Positions 45,153 through 54,577 of a DNA stretch of 64,000 nt are shown here, piece by piece. The stretch spans positions 803,579 to 867,578 of the forward strand of contig NZ_QXQB01000003.1 of NCBI RefSeq assembly GCF_003605435.1, given 5' to 3'. The position numbers were made by a program, and so were the translations under genes. The stretch is from Paenibacillus pinisoli. GTDB taxonomy: Bacteria > Bacillota > Bacilli > Paenibacillales > Paenibacillaceae. The stretch's first letter is position 1; each line of letters begins with the position of its first letter. Under the pieces are notes generated by a model. It was not told where the DNA came from, made no database searches, and saw only the letters and a list, made by a program, of their open reading frames with translations.

Positions 45153-46985
45153 CTACTCCACCGTCACACTCTTCGCCAAATTCCTTGGCTTATCTACGTC
45201 ATGTCCTAGCGCCAGGGAGGCGTAATAGGACAGCAATTGCAGCGGTACGACAGCAAGCGCTGGCGTCAGCAGCGGAAGCGTACGCGGGATGACGAAGGTC
45301 TCGTCGACGGACTTCGCGATCTCGTGTTCGGAGCCGCTGTTCGCTACGGCCAGCACATGAGCGCCGCGCGCCTTCACTTCCTTAATGTTGCTAAGCGTTT
45401 TCTCATATAGCGCTTCTTGCGTGACGAGCGCGATGACCGGTACGCCTTCTTCGACAAGCGCAAGCGTGCCATGCTTCAGCTCGCCGGCTGCGTACGCCTC
45501 GGAGTGAATATACGAGATTTCCTTCAGCTTAAGCGAACCCTCCTGCGCAACAGCGTAGTCGACGCCGCGGCCGATGAAGAACAGGCTTCTGTGATGGGAG
45601 ATCGACTCCGCTACTTGCTTAAGCACCGGTGCCTGCTCCAGAATCTGCTCCACCTGCTCCGGCAGCGCATGAAGTCCAGCGATCAACTCCTCCACGGTCG
45701 CCCGCTCCTGCGAGCCCAACACTCCAGCCAGATGCAGGCCGAACAGGTAGAACGCGATCAATTGCGACGTATACGCTTTGGTAGATGCGACAGCAATCTC
45801 TGGGCCTGCCCAAGTGATGATGACATCATCCGCCTCGCGGGCGACGGAGCTGCCGACCACGTTCGTAATCGCCAGCACTCTGGCGCCATGGCTTCTAGCT
45901 TCGCGCAGCGCAGCAAGCGTATCCGCTGTCTCACCCGATTGGCTGACGACAATGACCAGCGTATCCGGCGTAATAATTGGCGAACGGTAGCGGTATTCCG
46001 AAGCGACATCCGTCTCCACCGGAATGTGCGCGAGCGACTCAATGACCGACTTGCCGACAAGTCCGGCATGGTACGCAGTGCCGCAAGCGACAATATGCAC
46101 CTTCCGAATCGAACGAATGTAGTCTTCCGACATCGTTAGCTCTTTTAATTGGACGGACTTTCCATCATCCGAGATTCTGCCGCGCATCGTGTCGCGATAT
46201 GCCTTCGGTTGTTCGTGGATCTCCTTCAACATGAAATGATCGAATCCGGCTTTCTCCGCTGTCACAATATCCCAGTCGACATGAAATATTTCCTTGGAAA
46301 TACTTTCGCCGCCGGTCGTCATCAGTTCGACACCACTCTGTGTCAGTACGGCCATTTCGCCGTCGTTCAAAATATACACATCCCGCGTATGCTCCAATAT
46401 TGCGGGAATATCCGAGCCGATAAAATTCTCGCCGTCACCGACACCAATAACGAGCGGGCTTGCGAAGCGTACGGCAACCAGCCTTTCAGGCTCGTATTCC
46501 GTCAATACGCCTAGCGCGAATGCGCCGCGCATCCGTGCTACCGCGCGCTGCACCGCTTCGACAATATTGCCGTCGTATTCATCGGCGACAAGATGCGAGA
46601 TGACTTCTGTATCCGTCTCCGACACGAATACGCGGCCTTTCGCGATCAGTTCATCCTTCAAGTCCAAATAGTTTTCGACAATTCCGTTATGCACAACTGA
46701 GAACTTGGCGGAATTGTCCGTATGCGGATGGGAATTGACGTCCGACGGCTTGCCGTGCGTCGCCCAGCGCGTATGCCCGATGCCGACAGAGCCTTCCAGC
46801 GGCTCACCCTTCAGCTTATCCTCAAGTACAGCGAGACGGCCTTTCGATTTCTTGATCTCAAGCCCGTTCGACGTGAAGACGGCAATACCCGCGGAGTCGT
46901 ACCCCCGATACTCCAGCTTTTTCAGACCTTCCAGCAAAATATCCTGAGAGCCGCGTTTACCAATATATCCTACGATACCACACAT
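45153..46985 (-). CDS. glmS: Glutamine-fructose-6-phosphate aminotransferase
   Basis: Makes glucosamine-6-phosphate from fructose-6-phosphate and glutamine, the entry step to cell-wall amino sugars. All 610 residues match the family: glutaminase domain with catalytic Cys2 (MCGIVGYIGKRG), HTRWATHG and the Asn/Gly oxyanion region, then two SIS domains (VACGTAYHAGLVGK, SQSGETADTLAALR) and the C-terminal PRNLAKSVTVE tail. ATG lies 9 bases past GGAGG. A glmS ribozyme about 250 bases upstream makes the mRNA self-cleave when glucosamine-6-phosphate is plentiful. The oppositely oriented NADH dehydrogenase gene separates it from glmM. Confidence 0.98.
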   Translation of the reverse strand: MCGIVGYIGKRGSQDILLEGLKKLEYRGYDSAGIAVFTSNGLEIKKSKGRLAVLEDKLKGEPLEGSVGIGHTRWATHGKPSDVNSHPHTDNSAKFSVVHNGIVENYLDLKDELIAKGRVFVSETDTEVISHLVADEYDGNIVEAVQRAVARMRGAFALGVLTEYEPERLVAVRFASPLVIGVGDGENFIGSDIPAILEHTRDVYILNDGEMAVLTQSGVELMTTGGESISKEIFHVDWDIVTAEKAGFDHFMLKEIHEQPKAYRDTMRGRISDDGKSVQLKELTMSEDYIRSIRKVHIVACGTAYHAGLVGKSVIESLAHIPVETDVASEYRYRSPIITPDTLVIVVSQSGETADTLAALREARSHGARVLAITNVVGSSVAREADDVIITWAGPEIAVASTKAYTSQLIAFYLFGLHLAGVLGSQERATVEELIAGLHALPEQVEQILEQAPVLKQVAESISHHRSLFFIGRGVDYAVAQEGSLKLKEISYIHSEAYAAGELKHGTLALVEEGVPVIALVTQEALYEKTLSNIKEVKARGAHVLAVANSGSEHEIAKSVDETFVIPRTLPLLTPALAVVPLQLLSYYASLALGHDVDKPRNLAKSVTVE

Positions 46986-47234
46986 AATTTAATAGACCTC
47001 CGTTATCGGTATATTTCCCCCGTCCAACGGATGCCTGCCTATGCGCAGCCAAGGCAGCTATGAAGTTGTCACATATTCATTCTTATAGAGGTTGTTCAAA
47101 AAGTCCATGCTCAAAGAGAGGCCGCCGTCACTAAGGCGCCTGTCTTTCCTGAACGTCCATTATAGTCTCTCGAAAAAACGTGTAACTCTCCTGCCCGAGC
47201 CGGCCCCACAGGCGGCATCGCAGACATATGGGAG
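46986..47234. other. glmS leader between ribozyme and start codon
   Basis: About 250 bases of 5' untranslated RNA on the minus strand. No ORF with start and ribosome-binding site fits. It includes a GGACTTTTTGAACAACCTCT segment whose AGAGGTTGT complement recurs at about 47450-47460. Confidence 0.5.
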
Positions 47235-47440
47235 CAAAATTTGCAGCAGCCTGCCGCACGTTTGTCGGATCGGTCGCCCGATCGTTTTGCGTTACGGCTT
47301 ACGGTTGGCCCGCTATATACCGGAAGGTCCCCGCCGAATGCTTCGAACACCTTCACCTCGTCAGCTTCCCGTATGAATGGCATATTCCGCTAGCCCCTCT
47401 CAGGACCGCATCCCCCACTCATCACGAAAGCTCTGGCGCT
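47235..47440 (-). ncRNA. glmS ribozyme/riboswitch
   Basis: The minus strand carries the conserved parts in order: cleavage site A-GCGCC (break between 47439 and 47438); the P2 strand AGAGCTT and its partner AAGCTGACGAGG; AAGGTGTTCGA; TTCGGCGGGGACCTTCCGG forming the core pseudoknot; CCGTAAG; and the hairpin CGATCGG-GCGA-CCGATCCG followed by ACAAA. The order and bases match the Bacillus glmS ribozyme. When bound to glucosamine-6-phosphate it cleaves its own RNA and lowers glmS expression. The 3' border is approximate. A 90-codon open frame across the same bases is an artefact. Confidence 0.92.
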
Positions 47441-47493
47441 TGTGGATCACGTACAACCTCTATCCTCGCTTTCCTTCTTGAATCATACTACCT

Positions 47494-47522
47494 ATCATAT
47501 TCATTTTGCCGTTCTCGCGCAA
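47494..47522 (-). promoter_or_regulatory. glmS: Promoter of the glmS ribozyme transcript
   Basis: Minus-strand TTGCGC (47517-47522) and TATGAT (47494-47499) are 17 bases apart, about 55 bases before the ribozyme cleavage site. Confidence 0.6.
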
Positions 47523-47621
47523 CCATTTTCTGAAAACAGCCCGATATCGACGACAAGCCTATTTTTATAACAGGTATTGCCAATTCCCTCAATCGTATGC
47601 TACTATTTGAATTAGATAGGG

Positions 47622-47639
47622 TTGTGAAATTAATCACAA
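47622..47639. promoter_or_regulatory. Rex-like operator 1 upstream of the NADH dehydrogenase gene
   Basis: TTGTGAAATTAATCACAA matches the Rex consensus TTGTGAANNNNTTCACAA at 17 of 18 bases. Rex is a repressor released by a high NADH/NAD+ ratio. Confidence 0.75.
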
Positions 47640-47685
47640 AACTAATCTATTCGTTTATTTATCCTCTAAAATACCGATGCTTTGA

Positions 47686-47703
47686 TTGTGAATTTTTTCC
47701 CAA
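47686..47703. promoter_or_regulatory. Rex-like operator 2 upstream of the NADH dehydrogenase gene
   Basis: TTGTGAATTTTTTCCCAA fits the Rex consensus at 17 of 18 bases. It lies 64 bases downstream of box 1. Confidence 0.65.
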
Positions 47704-47774
47704 TCATCGGCTTGAAGCAGTAAGCACGCCTATTGTGATGTACTAAAGGGGCGATCCTTTTTACCTTCATAAGT

Positions 47775-47792
47775 TTGTGATTTTTTTCTCAA
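47775..47792. promoter_or_regulatory. Rex-like operator 3 upstream of the NADH dehydrogenase gene
   Basis: TTGTGATTTTTTTCTCAA fits the Rex consensus at 16 of 18 bases. It ends 46 bases before the start codon, where it could cover the promoter. Confidence 0.5.
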
Positions 47793-47838
47793 TATAAATA
47801 AGAAATGGCTGCCCCTATTCCATTAAGGAGATGATCGC

Positions 47839-49011
47839 TTGAAACAAATTGTCATTTTAGGCGGAGGATACGCCGGACTGCTCTGCGCGCTCACTGTACG
47901 GAAATTTGTCTACGACAATGAAGCTGTCGTCACACTTATCAACCGCTCATCCTCCCATCAGCTGATTACCGAGCTCCATCGTCTTGCAGCAGGCAATCTG
48001 CCGGAACAAGCCGTTGCCCTATCACTGACCAAGTTGCTCAAGGGCAAGCGCGTGCAGCTTGTAACGGAGGAGGTTACCGGCATCGATGCAGAGCAGCGTG
48101 AAGTGCGCACCAGCGGCGGCGACTACAGCTATGATTATCTGGTTGTCGCCATGGGCAGCCAGACCGCTTATTACGGCATTCCGGGGCTGGAGAAGCATAG
48201 TCTGCCGCTGAAATCGATACACGAGGCCAACCGGATCAATAGGCATATTCAGGAGTCGCTCTCTCGCTACAATCAATCCCGCAGGCCAGCCGATGCAACA
48301 ATCGTAGTCGGGGGCGGCGGTTTGAGCGGCATCGAGATGGTAGGCGAAATCGCCGACATGCTGCCTAAGTGGTGCGGCGAGCATGGCATCCAGCGCGAGG
48401 ACATTAAGCTGTACGGCATTGAGGCTTCCCCTTCCATCCTGCCTGGCTTTCCCGCTGAGCTGGCGGCCAGAGCCCAGTCCAGTCTGGAGCGGCGCGGAGC
48501 TAAGTTCATTGTCGGCGTGCCTATTGCGGCTTATGATTACCCTGTTGTTCTGCTCAAGAACGGCCAGTCCATCGCAACCCATACCTTGATTTGGACCGGC
48601 GGCATACAAGGGAATCCCATCGTAGCGGACTCTGCTATCGATACGCTTCGCGGACGCGCTGTCGTTAATGACTACTTGCAGTCGACGTCCCACCACAATA
48701 TTTTTGTCGCGGGCGACAGCGCCATCTGCTATCAGGATAACGGCCAGCCGCTGCCGCCGTCCGCTCAGCTCGCCTGGCAGATGGGCGAAGCCGCAGGCTA
48801 CAATCTGTTCGCCATGATGAACGGGATGCCGCTGCAGCCCTTCAAGCCGGTCATCTACGGCAAGCTGGCGAGCCTGGGACGCAAGGACGCTGTCGCTGCA
48901 CTAGGCAGACACGACAGGCCGCTTAAAGGCCTTCCCGCTTCCCTGATGAAGGAAGCCAGCAAAGCCAAATATTTGACCCATATACGCGGCCTGCAAGCCT
49001 ACCTGCACTAA
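47839..49011 (+). CDS. Type II NADH dehydrogenase-like FAD oxidoreductase
   Basis: Single-subunit membrane-peripheral flavoprotein of 390 residues that passes electrons from NAD(P)H to quinone. It has two Rossmann folds: FAD-binding ILGGGYAGLLCAL at the N-terminus and NADH-binding VVGGGGLSGIEMVGEI near residue 155; GDSAICYQDNGQP is the second FAD contact. The start is TTG at 47839 with AAGGAGATG before it. Three Rex-like boxes upstream agree with redox control, as known for B. subtilis ndh. It could instead be a YutJ-like paralogue; sequence alone does not settle which. It is a single-gene unit running opposite to its neighbours. Confidence 0.9.
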   Translation: MKQIVILGGGYAGLLCALTVRKFVYDNEAVVTLINRSSSHQLITELHRLAAGNLPEQAVALSLTKLLKGKRVQLVTEEVTGIDAEQREVRTSGGDYSYDYLVVAMGSQTAYYGIPGLEKHSLPLKSIHEANRINRHIQESLSRYNQSRRPADATIVVGGGGLSGIEMVGEIADMLPKWCGEHGIQREDIKLYGIEASPSILPGFPAELAARAQSSLERRGAKFIVGVPIAAYDYPVVLLKNGQSIATHTLIWTGGIQGNPIVADSAIDTLRGRAVVNDYLQSTSHHNIFVAGDSAICYQDNGQPLPPSAQLAWQMGEAAGYNLFAMMNGMPLQPFKPVIYGKLASLGRKDAVAALGRHDRPLKGLPASLMKEASKAKYLTHIRGLQAYLH

Positions 49012-49081
49012 ATGCAACTAATCACAACACCCGGCATATACCCATTTCCCTAGGGGCGCCTTTCCCTATCCGAAAACAACA

Positions 49082-49124
49082 AAGGACAGCCAAGCGAAGC
49101 TTGATGCTTCTCTCAGCTGTCCTT
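49082..49124. terminator. Bidirectional terminator between NADH dehydrogenase gene and glmM
   Basis: AAGGACAGC (49082-49090) pairs with GCTGTCCTT (49116-49124), with an inner GAAGC/GCTTC stem, between two convergent stops. Confidence 0.85.
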
Positions 49125-49146
49125 CTCTATGTCTATAAAGCCTTAC

Positions 49147-50487
49147 TTAACCTAGTTCACGTTTCACCACATTAGCGATCTGATCCACATACGCTTCTAC
49201 CTGTTCCTTGTCAGGACCTTCCGCCATGACACGAATCAGCGATTCCGTACCAGATGGACGCACAAGCACGCGGCCATTGTCGCCTAGCTCCGCTTCCACC
49301 TGCTTCACCGCTTCTTCAATAGCGGCATTACCGTTGTACAGGCTCTTATCGGCTACCCGCACGTTCACCAGCTTCTGTGGGAACTTGCGCATCAGGCCTT
49401 TCAGCTCGCCCAGCTTCTTGCCGGAAGCCGCAACTGTCTCTACCAGCTGCAGAGCGGTCAGAATGCCATCACCTGTCGTAATGTAATCAAGGAAGATGAC
49501 ATGGCCGGATTGCTCGCCGCCCAGATTGTAGCCGCCGCGGCGCATTTCTTCCATAACATAGCGGTCCCCGACAGCTGTCTTTGCCGTCTTCAGGCCAATG
49601 CTCTCTGTACCTTTGAAGAAGCCGATGTTGGCCATGACCGTCGTTACGATAGTATCCTCGGCCAGCTTGCCCTCCCGCTTCAAGCGGTCGCCAACGATGC
49701 AGAGGATGTAGTCGCCGTCGACTTCCTCGCCCTTCTCATCGATTGCAATCAAACGGTCAGCATCGCCGTCGAAGCTCAGGCCGAGATCGGCGCCATGCTC
49801 CAGCACTTTCTCCCGCAGGTATTCCGGATGCGTCGAGCCTACGCCGGCATTAATATTGCGGCCGTCCGGCTCCGCGCCTACAGTCGTCACGTCCGCGCCA
49901 AGCTCGCGGAAGATCGCCGGAGCAAGCTGGTAAGCGGCCCCGTTCGCGCAGTCGAGAACGATTTTAAGACCGGAGAAGTCGCCCTTCACCGTTGTTTTCA
50001 AGAAATCCAGGTAACGCTGCTTCGCGCCTTCATCGGTTGTTACCGTTCCGATGTCACCGCCGACCGGGCGGGGAAGCTCGTCCTTCTCCGCATCCAGCAG
50101 CGCCTCGATCTCAAGCTCCGTCTCATCGGACAGCTTGAAGCCGTCCCCGGCAATAAATTTAATGCCGTTATCTTCAACAGGGTTATGCGAAGCGGAGATC
50201 ATAACGCCGGCATCAGCACCCAGCTCCTTCGTCAAATAAGCCACCGCAGGCGTAGATACAACGCCAAGCCGCACGACACTTGCGCCGATCGACAGCAAGC
50301 CGGCGATTAGCGCCGCCTCCAGCATCGGGCCCGATATCCGGGTATCGAGGCCAATGACCACCTTCGGCTGATGTGCCGTTCTGGTCAGGACATAGCCTCC
50401 GCAGCGTCCGATCTTGTAAGCGAGCTCAGACGTAAGCTCTGTATTGGCAACACCGCGCACGCCGTCCGTTCCGAAATATTTCCCCAT
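49147..50487 (-). CDS. glmM: Phosphoglucosamine mutase
   Basis: Converts glucosamine-6-phosphate to glucosamine-1-phosphate for UDP-GlcNAc and peptidoglycan. At 446 residues it has normal length. The phospho-serine is Ser100 in [12 protein letters not shown]; the Mg-binding loop is [12 protein letters not shown]; the sugar-specificity loop reads GEQSGHVIF; the phosphate-binding [12 protein letters not shown] lies near the C-terminus. It closes the cdaA-cdaR-glmM operon. In B. subtilis, GlmM physically restrains CdaA, so the shared operon fits a wall-precursor and c-di-AMP link. Confidence 0.98.
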   Translation of the reverse strand: MGKYFGTDGVRGVANTELTSELAYKIGRCGGYVLTRTAHQPKVVIGLDTRISGPMLEAALIAGLLSIGASVVRLGVVSTPAVAYLTKELGADAGVMISASHNPVEDNGIKFIAGDGFKLSDETELEIEALLDAEKDELPRPVGGDIGTVTTDEGAKQRYLDFLKTTVKGDFSGLKIVLDCANGAAYQLAPAIFRELGADVTTVGAEPDGRNINAGVGSTHPEYLREKVLEHGADLGLSFDGDADRLIAIDEKGEEVDGDYILCIVGDRLKREGKLAEDTIVTTVMANIGFFKGTESIGLKTAKTAVGDRYVMEEMRRGGYNLGGEQSGHVIFLDYITTGDGILTALQLVETVAASGKKLGELKGLMRKFPQKLVNVRVADKSLYNGNAAIEEAVKQVEAELGDNGRVLVRPSGTESLIRVMAEGPDKEQVEAYVDQIANVVKRELG

Positions 50488-50551
50488 ATTTATGTTTCCC
50501 CTCTATTCCCCATATTGTTACGATCCTTCTTACGATTAACGTATGAACACC

Positions 50552-52033
50552 CTAAGTGGTTGCGTCCTCTTTTTGCCAAGACATTAAAGAATTCGACGGG
50601 GATCGGCGGTTTGCGTCCACCAGCGCGTACTGGATGCTCCCGTTCGAGCCTGCTGACCGGGCGCTGGCATTGCCAGTCCCGCTTCCGCTATTGCCCGGAC
50701 TGCCGCCTTCGTGGCCCTCTTCAGGCGGGCTTGTCGGGTTGCCGCCCACCTCGATATCCTCCGGCTCCTCGCCGCCATTCGAAGCGGTCGTATCGATAAT
50801 CTCGATCGTTGCGCTTAGCGACTGGCCGTCAGCCAGCACCGGCTGCACATAGGGAGGCAGCTCCAGCTCCAGCGCGACCGTATGCGTCCCGGGATCCAGT
50901 CCGGCGACCTTCGCGACAACGGCAATATCATCCGCACGCACATCAGCCAGCACAGCCTCCGCCCCGCTTATCTCCAGATCTATCGTACCGCTCGCAGGGG
51001 TCGCCACCTGGGCGGCTATTCCCGGACCAGCGCCTGTTATTGTAATCGGTATATTCGACAGCTTGCGGGTCGTCGCTACCTCGACGACGATATCCAGGTC
51101 AATCTCTCCCGGATTGACTGCTTGAATATGATCGACAGGCGGAGCCTTCACCTTGATCGTCCCCGATTGCCTCACCTTCGACAGGTCAAGCACCGCGCCA
51201 TCATAGATCGAGACCGCATCCAATTCTTCTTGCGTCGCATAGACCGTCACATGATCGACGCTCGGCTTCACCGACACAAGGCTCATGCCTTCTGGAAGCT
51301 CTCCGGAATACCGCAGCTGCAGAGGCACTTGCTTGAACGGCAGCGTCACCTTGACCTCAGCATGAATCGTTGACGGCTGGGCGACGGCATTCGGAATTTC
51401 CTGGCCTTCCGTATCGTAGACGACAAGCTTTGCTTTTTTGTTCACAACCGTTTTCTCTGCATCCGAGATATCCAGCGTCGCCGCAACAAGGCCTACCCGG
51501 TCCATATCATCTTTAGGCAGCGTCACCTGAACGCTTCTGCCGCCCTCCGACAGAATCTCCGGCTCGCCCACGACAAATCCGGAAGCCGGATCCCCTACGG
51601 TCATCACCTGAGCATCAAAAGTTTTGGTCACAATCTCCTCTATATGGACCATAACCCGTCTAGGCGAAAGCTCCACTTCCTTCACTCCGCGAGGCAGCTT
51701 AAGCGCCAGCGGCAGCTCCTGGAATCCCGGCTTGGTCACGCCCGACAAATCCACATTCACCACATAATCCGCGTTCGTCGCAGCTCGCAGGTTCGAGATC
51801 TTCCCCTCTACTACGAGCCTGGCTACCGTCGGTTCCATAGCCGTCAGCACGTACTTCTCCTCATCAAGGCCGATCGGGACAATCGTAGCCGCCTCGATGA
51901 CCTTCGTGTCAATGCTGGAGGTTAGCGTCTGCGGCGACGTCTCCGGATCTATATGTACCACTGCGAACAACAGTACCCCTAATAATACAGAAATGATTTT
52001 CAGCGCAGTAGGATGACTTAGCCATTTATCCAT
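50552..52033 (-). CDS. cdaR: YbbR-domain protein, regulator of diadenylate cyclase
   Basis: Membrane-anchored extracellular protein of 493 residues. One membrane segment near the N-terminus (TALKIISVLLGVLLFAVVHI) is followed by four YbbR-type beta domains (about 45-420) and a low-complexity Gly/Ser/Pro tail. CdaR binds and modulates the cyclase CdaA encoded just upstream. The ATG at 52033 (MDKWLSHP) was chosen, with AAGGGAG 7 bases before it; it follows the cdaA stop by one base. The tail is longer than in B. subtilis and is probably unstructured. Confidence 0.93.
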   Translation of the reverse strand: MDKWLSHPTALKIISVLLGVLLFAVVHIDPETSPQTLTSSIDTKVIEAATIVPIGLDEEKYVLTAMEPTVARLVVEGKISNLRAATNADYVVNVDLSGVTKPGFQELPLALKLPRGVKEVELSPRRVMVHIEEIVTKTFDAQVMTVGDPASGFVVGEPEILSEGGRSVQVTLPKDDMDRVGLVAATLDISDAEKTVVNKKAKLVVYDTEGQEIPNAVAQPSTIHAEVKVTLPFKQVPLQLRYSGELPEGMSLVSVKPSVDHVTVYATQEELDAVSIYDGAVLDLSKVRQSGTIKVKAPPVDHIQAVNPGEIDLDIVVEVATTRKLSNIPITITGAGPGIAAQVATPASGTIDLEISGAEAVLADVRADDIAVVAKVAGLDPGTHTVALELELPPYVQPVLADGQSLSATIEIIDTTASNGGEEPEDIEVGGNPTSPPEEGHEGGSPGNSGSGTGNASARSAGSNGSIQYALVDANRRSPSNSLMSWQKEDATT

Positions 52034-52034
52034 G

Positions 52035-52865
52035 TCATTCTCCCTTCCGCTTCCATAACGCGGCGAAGCCGCGCTTCTCCTTGTCCTTGCCGTCATTCGA
52101 TGTCAATTCCTCGAACAGCTTGGAGATAAGCGATTCTTCGTTGATATCCCGGACAATCATGCCGTTAATGGAGAGGGAGACTTGTCCCGTCTCCTCCGAT
52201 ACTGTGACGGACAGCGCATCGCTCACTTCACTGACACCGATTGCGGCGCGATGCCTTGTCCCAAGCTCTTTGCTGATAAAAGGATTCTCCGACAGCGGCA
52301 AATAACAGCCCGCCGCCATAATCTGACTGCCTCTAATGATAACCGCTCCATCATGCAGCGGCGAATTCGGCGTGAAGATGTTGATCAGGAGCTCCGATGA
52401 AATGCGGGACTCCAGCGGAATGCCGGACTCAATTAGCTCCGACACGCCTGTCTTGCGCTCGAACACAATCAGCGCGCCGATCTTCCGTTTCGACATATGC
52501 TGTACAGCCCGAATGATTTCCTCTAATTGCTCGCTCAGCGCATTGCGTTCGATGGACGAAGTCCGTGAGAACAGATTGCCCCGTCCAAGCTGCTCCAGCG
52601 CGCGCCGCAGCTCCGGCTGGAAGATGATCACGACGGTAATGATCCCCCATGTGAACATCTGATTCATCAGCCATTTCAGCGTATACAGATTGAACCAGGT
52701 ACTGATTGCCCATGTGGCGACGAGCACAAAAATCCCTTTGAGAAGCTGGACCGCCCGCGTACCTTTCACAATCAAAATCAATTTATAAATAATAAAGCTA
52801 ACGATGCCGACATCGATAATATCCTTCAGCCAATCCTGCCATGTCGAATCTGTTAAGTAGCTCAT
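52035..52865 (-). CDS. cdaA: Diadenylate cyclase
   Basis: Makes c-di-AMP from two ATP; membrane protein of 276 residues. Three membrane helices occupy about residues 15-85, then the DAC domain with both signature motifs: DGA at 172-174 (PLHDGAVIIRG) and RHR at 204-206 (GTRHRAAIG). c-di-AMP controls potassium uptake, osmolyte handling and wall homeostasis in Bacillota. It is the first gene of the cdaA-cdaR-glmM operon and follows the terminator of rsiW. Confidence 0.97.
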   Translation of the reverse strand: MSYLTDSTWQDWLKDIIDVGIVSFIIYKLILIVKGTRAVQLLKGIFVLVATWAISTWFNLYTLKWLMNQMFTWGIITVVIIFQPELRRALEQLGRGNLFSRTSSIERNALSEQLEEIIRAVQHMSKRKIGALIVFERKTGVSELIESGIPLESRISSELLINIFTPNSPLHDGAVIIRGSQIMAAGCYLPLSENPFISKELGTRHRAAIGVSEVSDALSVTVSEETGQVSLSINGMIVRDINEESLISKLFEELTSNDGKDKEKRGFAALWKRKGE

Positions 52866-53002
52866 ACGCCAACCCCCAACTGCAGACCACGTCAGTATGT
52901 TTTTAATCGCGTTTCAACTTTATTGTTTTCTATATCGGGGATTGGAAATCCTTTATTTTTAAATTATTTTCAGAAATCTTTTCAGAAGTGTGTAGAAAAA
53001 AA

Positions 53003-53026
53003 GCTTCCCTTCTACATAAGGGAAGC
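53003..53026 (-). terminator. Terminator after rsiW
   Basis: GCTTCCCTT (53003-53011) pairs with AAGGGAAGC (53018-53026) and is followed on the minus strand by a run of seven T. It separates sigW-rsiW from cdaA-cdaR-glmM. Confidence 0.9.
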
Positions 53027-53038
53027 CGCTATGCTATT

Positions 53039-53680
53039 TCAATGAGGGATTACGCCGCCGAAAGCGGACGTTACCTTATACCAGAACCAGTCCAGCGCCT
53101 GGTCGATCGTACGGCTTTGTCCCGCGATATGGCCGGTCGAAGCCAGCACCATGGAGCCGTCGATGACGGTCACGTTGCCGTCGACGGACCCTTGCACCTC
53201 TACTCTGCCGTTCTCTACGGTCAGGTTACCCGTTACCTTCACGCCCTCGGGCACAATCACCGTGTTGCCGTTAATGACGACATGCTGCAAGTCCTCGCCC
53301 GATACGATCATCCTGGCGTCCTGATCCCATGAGGAGAAGAAGCTGCCCAGCATGACCAGCAGAAATACAGCCGCGGCGGTCAGTCCCGGATAACGGTACA
53401 AGATGCGGATAAAGCGATTGCGCTCGGTGTTCTTCGGCTTCGGCAGCTGCGCCATGATGCGATTTTTCAGATCAGCCGATGCGGCGCTGCTGAGCTGCGC
53501 GGCTGGCTTGACCGATTCCCAGGCGGCGAATGCCGCTGCATCGGCCTTCTCCAGCTGTTCTAACCGCTCGCTGCAAGCGGAACACGACTTCAAGTGTGTT
53601 TTTAGTTCGGTAATTTCTTCACGTGGCAGCTCGCCGTCCAGATAGTCATGGATTTTGACGATGGCGACTTTGCATTCCAT
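53039..53680 (-). CDS. rsiW: Anti-sigma factor RsiW
   Basis: Membrane anti-sigma factor of about 213 residues that holds SigW until envelope stress triggers its proteolysis. The N-terminal zinc-binding anti-sigma domain has the H-x3-C-x2-C motif (HLKSCSAC) after DYLDGELPREE. One membrane segment follows (LTAAAVFLLVMLGSFF). The extracellular part contains a run of short beta repeats (VTGNLTVENGRVEVQG) and ends FGGVIPH. The second ATG (53680) is preferred, since AAGGA lies 9 bases before it. It sits directly downstream of sigW. Confidence 0.94.
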   Translation of the reverse strand: MECKVAIVKIHDYLDGELPREEITELKTHLKSCSACSERLEQLEKADAAAFAAWESVKPAAQLSSAASADLKNRIMAQLPKPKNTERNRFIRILYRYPGLTAAAVFLLVMLGSFFSSWDQDARMIVSGEDLQHVVINGNTVIVPEGVKVTGNLTVENGRVEVQGSVDGNVTVIDGSMVLASTGHIAGQSRTIDQALDWFWYKVTSAFGGVIPH

Positions 53681-53863
53681 AGCAGCCATTCCTTTCTTCT
53701 ATGCTCGATTATACGAATGTCATCCCGCTTCGGTCGGGAGAATAAATTGCCTGCTAACGCCCTAATGATTCTGCTTGCCCGTATGATTCCTTGGTAAGCA
53801 TGATCTCGTTATAGGATACGTATCAGAAAGAGGGATGTTTCAAAAAAATAAAATTGCTTCTGC

Positions 53864-54430
53864 TTATAATCGATGCTCGAGCTTCTTGCGAAGAAATTCT
53901 CGGCCTCTATGGACGCGGGTTTTGATTGTGGTAACCGGCATATCCAGTATATCGCCCACTTCCTGCAGCGACAGGTCCTGTATATATCTAAGCATCATAA
54001 CGGACTTGTACTTCGGCGGCAGCGACTCCATCGCCTGATGGATGATCCGCTGCGTATCGGACAGGATCAGCTCCGACTCCGGTGTCCGGTTATCGCTTGG
54101 AATCATGGAATAGCCGTCAAGACCGTCATACTCCTGCGATTCGGCATCCAGCGAATAGGTTGGCTTCCGCTTGCGCAGACGGTCGATACATAAATTGGTT
54201 GCGATCCGGTAGATCCAGGTTGAAAACTTGAGCGTCTCGTCAAACCTCTCCAGGTTTTTGTATACGCGCAAAAACGTATCCTGAACGACATCCTCGGCTT
54301 CTTGCCTGTTGTTCAGCATACGGTAAGCCATATGAAAGAGCTTGTCCTGATATAGGTCCACAAGCTCAGCGAACGCTTGCTGGTCGCCCTTCAGCGCGAG
54401 CCTCGCAAGCCTATTCTCCAACACGTTCAC
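53864..54430 (-). CDS. sigW: ECF sigma factor SigW
   Basis: Envelope-stress sigma factor of 188 residues. Region 2 spans about 25-90 (DVVQDTFLRVYKNLERF, FSTWIYRIATNLCIDRLRKR), region 4 about 125-180 (LPPKYKSVMMLRYIQDLSL, VTTIKTRVHRGREFLRKKL). It starts at GTG with GGAGG 10 bases before it. Gene order sigW-rsiW-cdaA-cdaR-glmM is as in Bacillus. I did not find the expected autoregulatory TGAAAC/CGTA promoter upstream. Confidence 0.95.
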   Translation of the reverse strand: MNVLENRLARLALKGDQQAFAELVDLYQDKLFHMAYRMLNNRQEAEDVVQDTFLRVYKNLERFDETLKFSTWIYRIATNLCIDRLRKRKPTYSLDAESQEYDGLDGYSMIPSDNRTPESELILSDTQRIIHQAMESLPPKYKSVMMLRYIQDLSLQEVGDILDMPVTTIKTRVHRGREFLRKKLEHRL

Positions 54431-54577
54431 CTTGTCATTTCCTCCAAACGTTACGATCGTTCGTCTCCGCCGCCTTATGAGCGGACGTCCGGAACGATAC
54501 CTCTACCACCTATGCTTTATCTAATCCAATCGGCAATCACTTACAAGGGACATGCAAATAAGAATCCTTCTAGAAAA
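54431..54577. other. Upstream region of sigW
   Basis: Should contain the sigW promoter. A weak TTGTAA (54544-54549)-16-TTAGAT (54522-54527) pair can be seen on the minus strand; the ECF-type motif was not found. Confidence 0.4.

Noticed and set aside
47111..47383. 90-codon open frame on the minus strand upstream of glmS
   Set aside because: It overlaps the glmS ribozyme core; the conserved bases are explained by RNA structure.
54431..54560. SigW autoregulatory promoter
   Set aside because: No TGAAAC with a CGTA at about 16 bases was found upstream of sigW.
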